Source: Acidimicrobiia bacterium (lineage in GTDB: Bacteria; Actinomycetota; Acidimicrobiia; IMCC26256; JAMXLJ01). From it: a stretch of 64,000 bases of DNA. A program made the translations under genes and the position numbers. Shown one piece after another: positions 38,040 through 48,032 of this stretch. The notes under the pieces were generated by a model. It saw only the letters and a program-made list of their open reading frames with translations. It searched no databases and was not told the origin of the DNA. The stretch lies in the NCBI GenBank assembly GCA_024281095.1, contig JAMXLJ010000138.1, positions 20,888 to 84,887 of the forward strand. The letters run 5' to 3'. Within the stretch, counting starts at the first letter, position 1. Each line of letters starts with the position of its first letter.

Positions 38040-41000
38040 ATGCTCGACGTGATCGCGGAGGAGCACGCGGCGTCGACGCGCGGATGGATACGGCGAATGG
38101 GGTCGTACCTCCGCCCTCACCGAGGCAAGGTCATCGTGGCGTTCTCCGCGGCCGTGCTTGGCACGACCATCGCCGCGTTCAGCCCGATCGTCGAGCGGCA
38201 CATCGTCGACGACGGCATCGTCAAGCATCACGGCGGGATCGCGGCATGGCTGGGGCTGCTCGTGGTCTTCGGCGTCCTGCGCTTCGTCGCCGCGTACGTG
38301 CGGAGGTACTGGGGCGGTCGGGTCAGTCTCGACGTGCAGCACGATCTCCGCACCGACATCTTCCGCCAGCTGCAGCGGCTCGACTTCGCCCGCCACGACG
38401 AGCTGCAGACCGGTCAACTCGTCAGCCGGGCCGGCTCCGACGTGACCTTGATCCAGGGCCTTCTCGCCTTCCTTCCGATCGCGCTCGGCAACGTCGTCAT
38501 GTTCGTCGTGTCGATCGCTCTGATGCTCTGGCTGTCGCCGCTGCTGACGGTGGTCATGCTGGTCGTGGCCCCGCTGCTCCTCGTCACCGCGGTCAAGTTG
38601 CGGACCTCGATCTTCCCGGCGAGCTGGGACGCGCAGCAGAAGGCCGGTGACGTCGCAACCGTGGTCGAGGAGGCGGTCACCGGCGTCCGGGTCGTGAAGG
38701 GCTTCGGGCAGGAGGAGCAGGAGCTGGAGCGGCTCGTGGGCGCGGCTCGCAAGCTCTACGGCTCGCGCACCCGGCTCGTGCGCACCCAGGCCCGGCTGCA
38801 ACCGGCGCTGCAGACCATTCCCGCGCTCGGCCAGGTTGCCGTGCTGGCCCTGGGCGGCTGGCTGGCCGTCGAGGGACGGATCAGCATCGGCACCTTCTAC
38901 GCGTTCATGGCGTATGTCTCGAACCTCGTGTCGCCGGTGCGGATGCTCGCCGGCGTGCTCACCGTCGGCCAGCTCGCCCGGGCCGGGGCGGAGCGCATCT
39001 TCGCCCTCCTCGACTCCAACCCCGTCGTGACCGATCGGCCGGACGCCGTCGATCTGCCACCCGCGCGCGGCGACATCGTGTTCGACCGGGTGACGTTCGG
39101 CTACCTGCGATCCGAGCCGGTGTTGCGGGACTTCTCGCTCCACGTGAGAGCGGGCGAAACCGTCGCGCTCGTCGGCACGTCCGGCTCGGGGAAGTCGACG
39201 GTGGCCTTGTTGCTGCCGCGCTTCTACGACGTGCAGGACGGCGCGGTACGCGTCGACGGAAATGACGTGCGCGATGTCACACTGCTCTCGCTGCGCGGGC
39301 AGATCGGTGTCGTGTTCGAAGACAGCTTCCTGTTCTCCGACACGGTGCGGGCGAACATCGCGTTCGGCCGTCCCGACGCCAGCGACGCCGACGTCGTCGC
39401 CGCGGCGGAGGCAGCCGAGGCTCACGAGTTCATCGCGAGCCTGCCCGAGGGCTACGACACGGTCGTGGGCGAGCAGGGCCTCACACTGTCGGGTGGCCAA
39501 CGACAACGGGTCGCTCTGGCGCGCGCGCTCCTCACCGATCCACGCATCCTGTTGCTCGACGATGCGACGTCGTCGGTCGACGCGCGCGTCGAGGAAGAGA
39601 TCCACGCGACATTGGCCCGTCTGCTCGCCGGCCGCACGACGATCCTCATCGCGCACCGACGGTCGACCCTCAACCTCGCGGACCGCATCGTCGTCGTGGA
39701 CGAGGGCCGCGTCGTCGACACCGGCACCCACGACGAGCTCTGGGCCCGCTGCGACCTGTACCGCATGCTCCTGGCCGGTCCGGGCGGCGACGCCGAGGGT
39801 GTCGGAGCAGACCAGGCCGAGCGAGCCGACGCCGGTCCGGGCGATGTGCCGGCGTTCTCCGAAGCGGCGCAGAGCGTCGTCGAGCCGGCTCCGGACGGCG
39901 TGACGGCATCGGCATGGCCCCGACGTGCCGGCGACGCCGAGGGCGACGGCGCCGGCGTCGCGGTCGGTCCCGGCGGCCCACGGGCGGGGGGTGCCGGGCT
40001 CGGTTTCGGTGGCGGCCGTGGCGGCGGCATGTTCGGCGGCGGGGCCGAGATGGCGCTGGCCCCGACGCCCGAGCTCCTGGCCAAGGTGGCGGCGCTTCCG
40101 CCCCCGAACGACGATCCCGGAGTCGACGTCCGCCACGAGACCCGGCTCGGTGAGCAGTTCGTGTTCCGGCGGTTCCTGCGCCCGTATCGCGCCGCGCTGG
40201 CGTTCGGCGTGCTGCTCGTCACGCTCGACGGCGTCGCGACCCTGCTCGGCCCCGGGCTCGTGAAAGCCGGTCTCGACCGCGGCGTCGCCGCGGGGTCCAC
40301 CGCGGCGCTGTTCGCGGTCTCGGGTGCTTTCCTGGCCGTCACGTTGCTCGACTGGCTCGACATGTGGGGCCAGACGCTCGTCACCGGACGCACCGCTGAG
40401 CGGCTGCTGTTCGGGCTTCGAGTCAAGGTCTTCGCCCAGCTGCAGCGGCTCGGCGTCGACTACTACGAGCACGAGATGGCCGGTCGCATCATGACGCGCA
40501 TGACGACCGACATCGAGTCGTTGTCGCAGCTGCTCCAGAACGGTCTCGTGAGCGCGCTCGTGAACGTGGTGACGTTCGTCGGCGTCGGAATCGCGCTGGC
40601 CGTCCTGAACCCTCGGCTTGCGGGCGTCACCGCGTTGACGCTCCCGCCGCTCGTGTTCGCGACGCTGTGGTTCCGGCGCGCGTCGGGCCGCGCGTACGAC
40701 CGTGCCCGCGACCGGATCGCGGCTGTGAACGCGAATCTCCAAGAGGGCTTGTCGGGCGTCCGGGTCTCGCAGGCCTTCACCCAGGAGACGCGCAGCTCGG
40801 AGGCGTTCGACGGCGTGGCCCGGGGCTATCTCGACGCGCGGCTGCGGGCCCAGCAGCTCGTGGCCACGTACTTCCCGTTCGTCGAGATGCTCTCGGAGCT
40901 CGCGGCCGCCGTCGTGCTGGGCGCCGGCGCCGCGTTGCTGCCGGCGGGACCGGGTGCCGGCGCCGAGGTGATCACGTTCCTGCTGTACCTGGACCTGTTC

Positions 41001-41882
41001 TTCACCCCGATCCAGCAGCTGTCGCAGGTGTTCGACTCGTACCAACAGGCACGCGTGTCGATGGGGCGGATCGGCGAACTGCTCGACACGCCGACGTCGG
41101 TCCCTCCGCCCGCGGATCCCGTCGTCCCCGGTCACCTGCGCGGCGAGATCGTGTTCGACCATGTTCGTTTCCGCTACTCGAACGCCATCGACGACGCGTT
41201 GCGCGACGTCGATCTGCTCGTTGCACCGGGGGAGACGGTCGCGCTCGTCGGCGAGACGGGCGCGGGAAAGTCGACGATCGTGAAGCTCGTCGCACGGTTC
41301 TACGACGTGACCGGTGGGGTCGTCCGGGTGGACGGGATACCCGTGGACCGGTACGACCCAGCGGCCTACCACGCCCAGCTCGGCGTCGTTCCGCAGGAAG
41401 CCTTCCTCTTCTCCGGAACCATCCGCGACAACATCGCCTACGGGAGACGCGACGCGACCGATGCCGAAGTCGAAGCGGCGGCGCGAGCGGTCGGAGCGCA
41501 CACGTTCGTTGCGGCGCTCCCGAATGGCTACCTGCAGCACGTCAGCGAACGTGGCCGTTCGCTGTCGGCCGGGCAGCGGCAGTTGATCGCGCTCGCGCGC
41601 GCGCGGCTCGTCGACCCGGCGATCCTGTTGCTCGACGAGGCGACGTCGAACCTGGACCTCGCAACCGAGGCCGCCGTCACGCGGGCGATGGGTGTCGCGG
41701 CGAGAGGCCGTACGACGCTGCTCATCGCGCACCGGCTGCAGACCGCGCGGCTCGCCGACCGGATCATCGTCGTCCACGACGGCAGGATCGTCGAGCAAGG
41801 CTCCCATGACGAGCTCCTGGGTCACGAAGGCCGGTACGCGGCAATGTGGGCCGCGTCCGCGCCCGAGCGCCACGCCGTGTAG
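38040..41882 (+). CDS. Single-polypeptide double ABC exporter (TMD-NBD-Gly-rich linker-TMD-NBD)
   Basis: Two complete ABC exporter halves in one ORF; NBD1 GTSGSGKST/LSGGQRQR/LLLDDATSSVD; NBD2 GETGAGKST/LSAGQRQL/LLLDEATSNLD. Confidence 0.93.
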   Translation: MLDVIAEEHAASTRGWIRRMGSYLRPHRGKVIVAFSAAVLGTTIAAFSPIVERHIVDDGIVKHHGGIAAWLGLLVVFGVLRFVAAYVRRYWGGRVSLDVQHDLRTDIFRQLQRLDFARHDELQTGQLVSRAGSDVTLIQGLLAFLPIALGNVVMFVVSIALMLWLSPLLTVVMLVVAPLLLVTAVKLRTSIFPASWDAQQKAGDVATVVEEAVTGVRVVKGFGQEEQELERLVGAARKLYGSRTRLVRTQARLQPALQTIPALGQVAVLALGGWLAVEGRISIGTFYAFMAYVSNLVSPVRMLAGVLTVGQLARAGAERIFALLDSNPVVTDRPDAVDLPPARGDIVFDRVTFGYLRSEPVLRDFSLHVRAGETVALVGTSGSGKSTVALLLPRFYDVQDGAVRVDGNDVRDVTLLSLRGQIGVVFEDSFLFSDTVRANIAFGRPDASDADVVAAAEAAEAHEFIASLPEGYDTVVGEQGLTLSGGQRQRVALARALLTDPRILLLDDATSSVDARVEEEIHATLARLLAGRTTILIAHRRSTLNLADRIVVVDEGRVVDTGTHDELWARCDLYRMLLAGPGGDAEGVGADQAERADAGPGDVPAFSEAAQSVVEPAPDGVTASAWPRRAGDAEGDGAGVAVGPGGPRAGGAGLGFGGGRGGGMFGGGAEMALAPTPELLAKVAALPPPNDDPGVDVRHETRLGEQFVFRRFLRPYRAALAFGVLLVTLDGVATLLGPGLVKAGLDRGVAAGSTAALFAVSGAFLAVTLLDWLDMWGQTLVTGRTAERLLFGLRVKVFAQLQRLGVDYYEHEMAGRIMTRMTTDIESLSQLLQNGLVSALVNVVTFVGVGIALAVLNPRLAGVTALTLPPLVFATLWFRRASGRAYDRARDRIAAVNANLQEGLSGVRVSQAFTQETRSSEAFDGVARGYLDARLRAQQLVATYFPFVEMLSELAAAVVLGAGAALLPAGPGAGAEVITFLLYLDLFFTPIQQLSQVFDSYQQARVSMGRIGELLDTPTSVPPPADPVVPGHLRGEIVFDHVRFRYSNAIDDALRDVDLLVAPGETVALVGETGAGKSTIVKLVARFYDVTGGVVRVDGIPVDRYDPAAYHAQLGVVPQEAFLFSGTIRDNIAYGRRDATDAEVEAAARAVGAHTFVAALPNGYLQHVSERGRSLSAGQRQLIALARARLVDPAILLLDEATSNLDLATEAAVTRAMGVAARGRTTLLIAHRLQTARLADRIIVVHDGRIVEQGSHDELLGHEGRYAAMWAASAPERHAV

Positions 41883-41897
41883 GTACGCTCCCGCTCC

Positions 41898-43493
41898 GTG
41901 CCCGACGAAGATCCGAGCGCCTGGTGGCGCGAAGGCGTCCTGTACGAGATCTACCCGCGTTCCTTCGCCGACACCGACGGCGACGGTGTGGGCAACATCG
42001 ACGGCATCACCGCCCACCTCGACCATCTCGCGTGGCTCGGCGTGCAGGGGGTCTGGCTCAACCCGATCACCGTCTCGCCCGACGCGGACTGGGGCTACGA
42101 CGTCGCGGATTACACGGACGTGCAGCCCGTGCTCGGCACGCTCGCCGACGTCGACGAGCTCATTGCGCGTGCCGATGAACGCGGCATCCGCGTGATCCTC
42201 GACCTCGTGCCCAACCACACGAGCGACCGTCATCCTTGGTTCGTCGAGTCGCGCGCCTCGCGCGACAGCCCGAAGCGCGACTGGTACGTGTGGGCCGATC
42301 CCAAGGCCGACGGATCACCGCCGAACAACTGGAGCAGCAGCTTCGGCGGCCCGGCATGGACGTTCGACGAGCACACCGGGCAGTACTACCTGCACAACTT
42401 TCTCTCGGAGCAGCCGGACCTCAACTGGTGGAACGAGGAGGTCCGAGCCGAGTTCGACCGGATCCTGCGCTTCTGGTTCGACCGCGGCATCGCGGGGTTC
42501 CGCATCGACGTCGTCCACATGATCGTCAAGGACCGGTTGCTGCGCGACAACCCGCCCACCACTGATGACGATCACTTCATGGATCAGGTCAAGGGCCAGC
42601 GCCCCGTGTACAACTCGTGCCGGCCGGAGGTGCACGACGTGTTGCGCCGTTGGCGGCGGATCGCCGACGAGTACGACGCGCCCCGCGTCCTCATCGGCGA
42701 GACCCACGTGTTCGACTACGACGTGCTCGCGTCGTTCTACGGGAACGGCGACGAGCTCGATCTCGCATTCAACTTCCTCTTCCTGTTCGCCCCGTTCGAC
42801 GCCGAGCAGTTACGCGCGGTCGTCGACGCCACGAGCGCGGCGCTCCCCGCCGCTGCGTGGCCGGTGTGGACAGGAGGCAACCACGACGCGTACCGGTTCC
42901 CATCCCGTTGGGCCGCGGGCAACGCCGACGCCGCGCGCGCCGCGTTGATGATGTTGCTCACGCTACGGGGCAGCGTGGTTCTGTACTACGGCGACGAGGT
43001 CGGCATGACCGACACCGAGGTGCCGCGCGAGCGGCTGCTCGACCCGGTCGGCCTCCGGTTCTTTCCGCTGTACGGGCGCGACCCCGAGCGCACGCCAATG
43101 CAGTGGTCGGCCGAGCCGGGCGCGGGCTTCACAGACCCGGACGTCGAGCCGTGGCTTCCGTTCGGCGACCTCGCCTCCGCGAACGTGGAGGATCAGCGTC
43201 ACGATCCCGACTCGACGCTCTCTCTCACGCGTGACCTGATCGCGCTTCGTGACGCGGTACCCGAGCTTCGTCACGGCGCCTATTCGCGACGCGACGCGCC
43301 CGCCGGTGTGTTCGCATGGCGGCGCGGCGAGCGAGCGCTCGTCGCGGTGAACACGTCCGACGCCACGGCGATCGTCGATGACGTGTTTGGCGTGGTGCGG
43401 ATCGGCACCCGCCGCCAGCGCGACGGCGAGCGGCTCGACGGCACGTTGCGACTCGCTCCCTGGGACGGCGTTGTCGTGTGGCTCGACGCCTGA
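41898..43493 (+). CDS. GH13 alpha-glucosidase-type protein
   Basis: YEIYPRSFADTDGDGVGNIDGI, DLVPNHTS, GFRIDVVHMI, GNHD. Confidence 0.95.
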   Translation: MPDEDPSAWWREGVLYEIYPRSFADTDGDGVGNIDGITAHLDHLAWLGVQGVWLNPITVSPDADWGYDVADYTDVQPVLGTLADVDELIARADERGIRVILDLVPNHTSDRHPWFVESRASRDSPKRDWYVWADPKADGSPPNNWSSSFGGPAWTFDEHTGQYYLHNFLSEQPDLNWWNEEVRAEFDRILRFWFDRGIAGFRIDVVHMIVKDRLLRDNPPTTDDDHFMDQVKGQRPVYNSCRPEVHDVLRRWRRIADEYDAPRVLIGETHVFDYDVLASFYGNGDELDLAFNFLFLFAPFDAEQLRAVVDATSAALPAAAWPVWTGGNHDAYRFPSRWAAGNADAARAALMMLLTLRGSVVLYYGDEVGMTDTEVPRERLLDPVGLRFFPLYGRDPERTPMQWSAEPGAGFTDPDVEPWLPFGDLASANVEDQRHDPDSTLSLTRDLIALRDAVPELRHGAYSRRDAPAGVFAWRRGERALVAVNTSDATAIVDDVFGVVRIGTRRQRDGERLDGTLRLAPWDGVVVWLDA

Positions 43494-43540
43494 CCGCCAC
43501 GACCGACAAACGCCAACCGTCGAGCGCCGACCGAACGCGG

Positions 43541-44572
43541 TCAGGACGCGTGCGACGCGGTCCAGGTCAGCAGGTCGTCGACCGGCCAGGTGTTGACGAT
43601 GTCGCCGGTCGGCACGCCGCACTCGGCGGCACGGTCGGCTCCGTAGTGCTGCCATTCGAGCTGACCGGTGGCGTGCGCATCCGTGTCGACGGAGAACTTG
43701 CATCCGAGCTCGATCGCACGTCGCAGGAGCCGCTTCGGCGGGTCGAGCCGTTCCGGACGGCAGTTGATCTCGACCGCCTTGTCGAAGCGCTTGCACGCGG
43801 CGAACACGAGATCGGCGTCGAAGGTCGACTCGGGCCTCCCGCGCCCTACCACGATGCGCCCGGTGCAATGGCCGAGCACGTCGGCGTGCGGGTTGGCCAT
43901 GGCCCGCACCATGCGCTCGGTCATCGCGTCCGCATCCATACGAAGCTTCGAATGAACGCTCGCGACCACGACGTCGAGCTGGGCGAGGAGGCTCTCGTCT
44001 TGATCGAGCGTGCCGTCCTCGTTGATGTCCACCTCGATGCCCGTGAGGACGCGAAACGGCGCGAGCTCCTCGTTCATCCTCGCGACGACGTCGAGCTGGT
44101 CGCGCAAACGCTCCGGGCTGAGCCCGCGGGCCACACTGAGACGCGGTGAGTGGTCGGTGAGCGCGACGTAGTCGTGTCCGAGCGCGGCCGCCGTGCGCGT
44201 CATCGCCTCGATCGACGATCCACCATCCGACCAGTCGGAGTGCATGTGCAGATCACCGCGCAGCAGCTCCAGGATCTCGTCGCCGGCTCCCGTCGGCGTG
44301 CCGGGATCATTCTCCAGGCGCCGGAGATACGCGGGCGTCTCGCCGCGGAGTGCTTCCTCGATCACGCGCGCCGTCTTGTCGCCCACGTTGGGCAGCGATG
44401 TCAGCGCGCCGCGCGCCGCGAGCTGTTCGAGTTCCCCACGGTCGAGGTCGCGGATCGCGTCGGCCGCGCGCCGGAACGCCATCGGCCGGTACGACGGCTC
44501 CCGCGCCCGCTCCAGCAGGTGGGCGATCCGTTCCAGCGCCTGAACAGGCTCCACGTCAAGCAGGCTAGACAC
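43541..44572 (-). CDS. HhH plus PHP-domain protein (PolX C-terminal-half-like)
   Basis: LTSLPNVGDKTARVIEEAL HhH; DLHMHSDWSDG, LTDHSP, GIEVDIN, VASVHS PHP motifs. Confidence 0.85.
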   Translation of the reverse strand: MSSLLDVEPVQALERIAHLLERAREPSYRPMAFRRAADAIRDLDRGELEQLAARGALTSLPNVGDKTARVIEEALRGETPAYLRRLENDPGTPTGAGDEILELLRGDLHMHSDWSDGGSSIEAMTRTAAALGHDYVALTDHSPRLSVARGLSPERLRDQLDVVARMNEELAPFRVLTGIEVDINEDGTLDQDESLLAQLDVVVASVHSKLRMDADAMTERMVRAMANPHADVLGHCTGRIVVGRGRPESTFDADLVFAACKRFDKAVEINCRPERLDPPKRLLRRAIELGCKFSVDTDAHATGQLEWQHYGADRAAECGVPTGDIVNTWPVDDLLTWTASHAS

Positions 44573-44623
44573 CGGCGGGCCCGCTCGGGCCCCCGAACCA
44601 CCGGTCGTATACTTCACCGGTTC

Positions 44624-44713
44624 GGAGGGATGACTGAGCGGCCGAAAGTGCTCGCCTGCTAAGCGAGTAGGGGGTGTTGAGCCTCCTCGAGGGTTCAAAT
44701 CCCTCTCCCTCCG
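44624..44713 (+). tRNA. tRNA-Ser (anticodon GCT)
   Basis: GGAGGGA...TCCCTCC acceptor, CTGCTAA anticodon loop, long variable arm; CCA not encoded. Confidence 0.93.
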
Positions 44714-44727
44714 CAAAGGAGTCCCCG

Positions 44728-45384
44728 ATGCCGACCGGAGCCGAGACCGCCGACGCGCTGCTCGCGCTCGGATCGGCGACGCTGGGGGAGTCGGGTGCCC
44801 GCGCGATGCGCGCTCGCATCGGGCCCGCGTGGCCGGGCGCGACGCTCGCCGCGCCGGCATACCCCGTCCGTTGCAGCACGGGCGACAACCTCGCGGTGCA
44901 CGTCGCGGTGGCGCAGGCGCCCTCCGGACACGCGCTCGTCGTGGACGTCGGGCCGCTGCGCGAGCTCGGGTACTGGGGAGAGGTGCTCACGACCGGCGCG
45001 CAGTCCCGCGGCATCGCGGGGTTGGTCATCGACGGCGGTGTGCGGGACGCGGGCGCGTTGCAGGCTCACGCGTTCCCGGTCTTCAGCACCACCATCGCGT
45101 TGCGTGGGGCGACGAAGAACCGTCCCGGTTCCGTCGGCTCGCCGGTCCGCGTAGGTGACGTCACGGTCGAGCTGGGTGACTGGGTCGTCGGCGACGCCGA
45201 TGGCGTGGTCATCGTCCCCGGAGGCGTTCTCGACGCGGTGCTCGCTGCGGGCCGCGCCCGGGCCGAGAAGGAGCAGGGGTTCTTCCGTGCGTTGCGCGAC
45301 GGGGCGACCACGCTGGAGTTGCTGAACCTCGACGCCGGTCTGATTGCGGGCGTGCAGCAGGGAAACGCGCAGGAGGGGTCATGA
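44728..45384 (+). CDS. RraA-like family protein
   Basis: GDNLAVHVAVAQAPSGHALVVDVG...GEVLTTGAQSRGIAGLVIDGGVRD...GDWVVGDADGVVIVP. Confidence 0.93.
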   Translation: MPTGAETADALLALGSATLGESGARAMRARIGPAWPGATLAAPAYPVRCSTGDNLAVHVAVAQAPSGHALVVDVGPLRELGYWGEVLTTGAQSRGIAGLVIDGGVRDAGALQAHAFPVFSTTIALRGATKNRPGSVGSPVRVGDVTVELGDWVVGDADGVVIVPGGVLDAVLAAGRARAEKEQGFFRALRDGATTLELLNLDAGLIAGVQQGNAQEGS

Positions 45385-45833
45385 ACGTGCTGGTCGCCAC
45401 CGACGGCTCGGAGCTGTCCGTGCACGCGGCGCGCCGCGGGCTCGGGCTGTTGGGCGCGCCCGAGACGATCACCGTCGTCGCGGTGCTGAGCGAGATCCCG
45501 GGCGACGAGGCGGGCGGCTTCGAAGGCCCGGTCGAGACGCCCGAAGAGCAGCAGCAGGAGTGGAATCAGGAACAGGCCGATGCAGACGCCGCGATCGCAG
45601 CCACGATCGGCGCGATCGGAAGGCCCGAGGCCGCACGCCGCGTCGAGGTCGGCGACCCGGGCGGGGCGATCTGCGCGGTCGCCCGCGACATCGACGCCGA
45701 CGTCGTCGTCATGGGATCGCACGGCCGCGGCGTGCTGAAGCGTGTCGTCCTCGGATCAGTGAGCGAGTACGTGATCCATCACGCGCCGTGCCCCGTCCTC
45801 GTCGTGCGTGAGGGCGCCGAGCACGACAGCTGA
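45381..45833 (+). CDS. Universal stress protein (UspA family)
   Basis: NVLVATDGSELS...VVMGSHGRGVLKRVVLGSVSEYVIHHAPCPVLVV. Confidence 0.95.
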   Translation: MNVLVATDGSELSVHAARRGLGLLGAPETITVVAVLSEIPGDEAGGFEGPVETPEEQQQEWNQEQADADAAIAATIGAIGRPEAARRVEVGDPGGAICAVARDIDADVVVMGSHGRGVLKRVVLGSVSEYVIHHAPCPVLVVREGAEHDS

Positions 45834-45840
45834 CCCTGCG

Positions 45841-46824
45841 TCACACCGTCACGAGGTTCTGGGGACGCTCGCCCGCGAGCACCGCGAGCGCGCCTTCGCA
45901 CGCGACGCGCGCCATGCGGGTGCGGGTTGCGAGGGACGCACTTCCGATGTGGGGCAGCAGGACCGTACGCGGCGCCGCGAGCAGCCGCGGGTGCAGCCGC
46001 GGCTCGTGCTCGTACACGTCGAGCCCCGCCGCGAAGATCACGCCCTGCTCGAGCGCGATCGCCAGCGCCTCCTCGTCCACGACGGGCCCGCGGGCGGTGT
46101 TGACGAGCACCGCGTGGGGTCGCATCACCGAGAGCTCACGCGCGCCGATGAGGTGCCGGGTCTGCTCCGTGAGCGGTACGTGCAGGCTGACGATGTCGGA
46201 GCCCGACAGGAGCTGCTCCAATGACGCGATGTACCCCGGATCGCCGGTGTCGCGGCGGGTGTGGTGCAACACGCTCATCCCGAACCCCGACGCGCGCCGC
46301 GCGACGGCCTGGCCGATCCGGCCGTACCCCACGAGCCCGAGCGTCGCGCCGTGCACGTCCTGCCCGAGGTACTGGTTGATGCCCCAGCCGGCCCAGCGAC
46401 CGGCACGCAGGTCGTGCTCGGCCTCGGACGACAATCGCGCCGCGGCAAGGATGAGCAGGAACGCGAGATCGGCTGTCGTCTCGTCGAGAACGGCGGGCGT
46501 GTTGCACACGGAGATGCCGAGCGACGTCGCCGTGGCCACGTCCACGTTGTCGTAACCGACCGCGACGTTCGCGACGACGCGCAGCCGCCCCGCTCCGGCG
46601 TGAAGCACCTCGGCGTCGATACGGTCGGTCAGCAGGCACACGAGCGCGTCGGCGTCGTGAACACGTCGGACGAGCTCGTCGTGTGTGAAGGGTTCGTCGC
46701 CGTCACGTGTGAGCACCTCGTGGCCCGCGGCGACGAGCGGGTCGAGGCCGCCATCCGGAAGCCGGCGCGTGACCAGCACACGGGCGCGACCCGCGCCGGC
46801 CGCCCCGTCTGCAGGGGGCGTCAA
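45841..46824 (-). CDS. D-2-hydroxyacid (glyoxylate) dehydrogenase
   Basis: GLVGYGRIGQAVARRA; NTARGPVVDEEAL; LPHIGSAS; TTG start overlapping cupin stop. Confidence 0.93.
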   Translation of the reverse strand: MTPPADGAAGAGRARVLVTRRLPDGGLDPLVAAGHEVLTRDGDEPFTHDELVRRVHDADALVCLLTDRIDAEVLHAGAGRLRVVANVAVGYDNVDVATATSLGISVCNTPAVLDETTADLAFLLILAAARLSSEAEHDLRAGRWAGWGINQYLGQDVHGATLGLVGYGRIGQAVARRASGFGMSVLHHTRRDTGDPGYIASLEQLLSGSDIVSLHVPLTEQTRHLIGARELSVMRPHAVLVNTARGPVVDEEALAIALEQGVIFAAGLDVYEHEPRLHPRLLAAPRTVLLPHIGSASLATRTRMARVACEGALAVLAGERPQNLVTV

Positions 46825-47204
46825 TGACTCGTGTAGTCGACGGGCCCGGAGTCCTTCACCCCTACTGCGAAGCAGAAGCAGTGGATCGGTGCGTGCTCGC
46901 TCACCGGACGCAGGCTGTGCACCTTGTCGGGTGGGATGTGCACGAGGTCGCCCTGACCGATCTCCCGCTCCTCGCCGTCGATGGTCATGAGCCCGCGTCC
47001 CGACGTCACGTAGTAGAACTCGTGGGTCGGGTGTGAATGCGGGTCGACCAGCCCTCCGCCCGCCACCTCGAACTCGCTCACGAGCTCGAGGAACCCACCG
47101 TCGGTGATCTCCTTCATCTCTCGGGGGTTCACCAGCCACCACACCGGCACGGTGCCGTTGTGCTCGACGACCGGTTCCACGTCCTCGATCGAGCGCACGT
47201 CCAT
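46821..47204 (-). CDS. Cupin-domain protein
   Basis: DPHSHPTHEFYYVTSGRGLMTIDGEEREIGQGDLVHIPPDKVHSL. Confidence 0.92.
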   Translation of the reverse strand: MDVRSIEDVEPVVEHNGTVPVWWLVNPREMKEITDGGFLELVSEFEVAGGGLVDPHSHPTHEFYYVTSGRGLMTIDGEEREIGQGDLVHIPPDKVHSLRPVSEHAPIHCFCFAVGVKDSGPVDYTSH

Positions 47205-47220
47205 CCGCGTCCTCCATACA

Positions 47221-47236
47221 CTGACGGCTGCGTCAG
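47221..47236. promoter_or_regulatory. Inverted repeat CTGACG-GCTG-CGTCAG upstream of cupin/dehydrogenase operon
   Basis: 6-bp perfect arms, 4-nt spacer, 17 nt upstream of cupin start. Confidence 0.45.
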
Positions 47237-47306
47237 CATAAAGCAGCGTGTCGGCGAAGGCTTGCGGTGGCACCGGCCGGCACCGGTGACGAGCGGGAGG
47301 TTCACC

Positions 47307-47807
47307 GTGAGCGGGCAGCGCACGATCACGCTCGAGGCGCAGCCGTTGACGGTGGAGGCCTGGGAGCCATTCGGGCAGATCCCGGTGAACGAGACCGATC
47401 CCGTCGACCCGGTGCACCTCGAGTTCCGCCTCGCCGATCCCCACTGCAACTTCATCTTCCACGGCTACGACGAGCTGACGTTCGGCCCCGGTGGAAACAT
47501 GCTCTGCGATCATCTCAACCGTCACGACACCGCGACCCAGACGCTCATGCCGATGAACTGTGACGCCGTGCTGGTGGTCGCGCCGGCGTCGGTCGACTTC
47601 TCATCTCCCGAGCACGTCGACACGATCCGCGCGTTCGTCCTGCACCCGTTCGAGATCTGCAACCTTGCGATCGGCACGTGGCACTGGGGCCCGTTCCCCA
47701 CTGGGCCGGGTCGGGTCCGCCTGCTCAACGTCCAGGGAAAGGGTTTTCCCGACGACAACCTCGTCGCCCGCCTCGACGAGCTCGCCCGCGTCGAAGTGGT
47801 CACGTGA
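47307..47807 (+). CDS. Ureidoglycolate lyase-family protein
   Basis: EAWEPFGQI..., MPMNCDAVLVVAP, AFVLHPFEICNLAIGTWHWGPFP. Confidence 0.75.
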   Translation: MSGQRTITLEAQPLTVEAWEPFGQIPVNETDPVDPVHLEFRLADPHCNFIFHGYDELTFGPGGNMLCDHLNRHDTATQTLMPMNCDAVLVVAPASVDFSSPEHVDTIRAFVLHPFEICNLAIGTWHWGPFPTGPGRVRLLNVQGKGFPDDNLVARLDELARVEVVT

Positions 47808-48032
47808 CGAGCGAGGTATCGGACGACGATTCGCCGTTCCGTTACCGCGCGCTCACCAGCTCGTTGCCTTTTGTGGCTACCGTCGACTTTCGACGAGTCC
47901 GATTCAAGAACGTGCCCGCGACAGACGATGCACAGGGGGACGGGGACTCGAGGTTCCCTCCCGAGCCGGAGGATGATGGCTTTGTCGGCGATGGGTGAAG
48001 CGGACCGGGACCCGAGGTCCGGAACGGACGCC

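Noticed and set aside
39960-40060. GC-rich repetitive tract as a possible repeat element
   Set aside because: Encodes the Gly-rich linker between exporter halves; repetition follows from codon composition.
38016-42233. 1405-aa antisense ORF opposite the ABC exporter
   Set aside because: Low-complexity Arg/Glu/His/Asp-rich translation, typical of third-position GC shadow frames; the opposite strand has clear ABC motifs.
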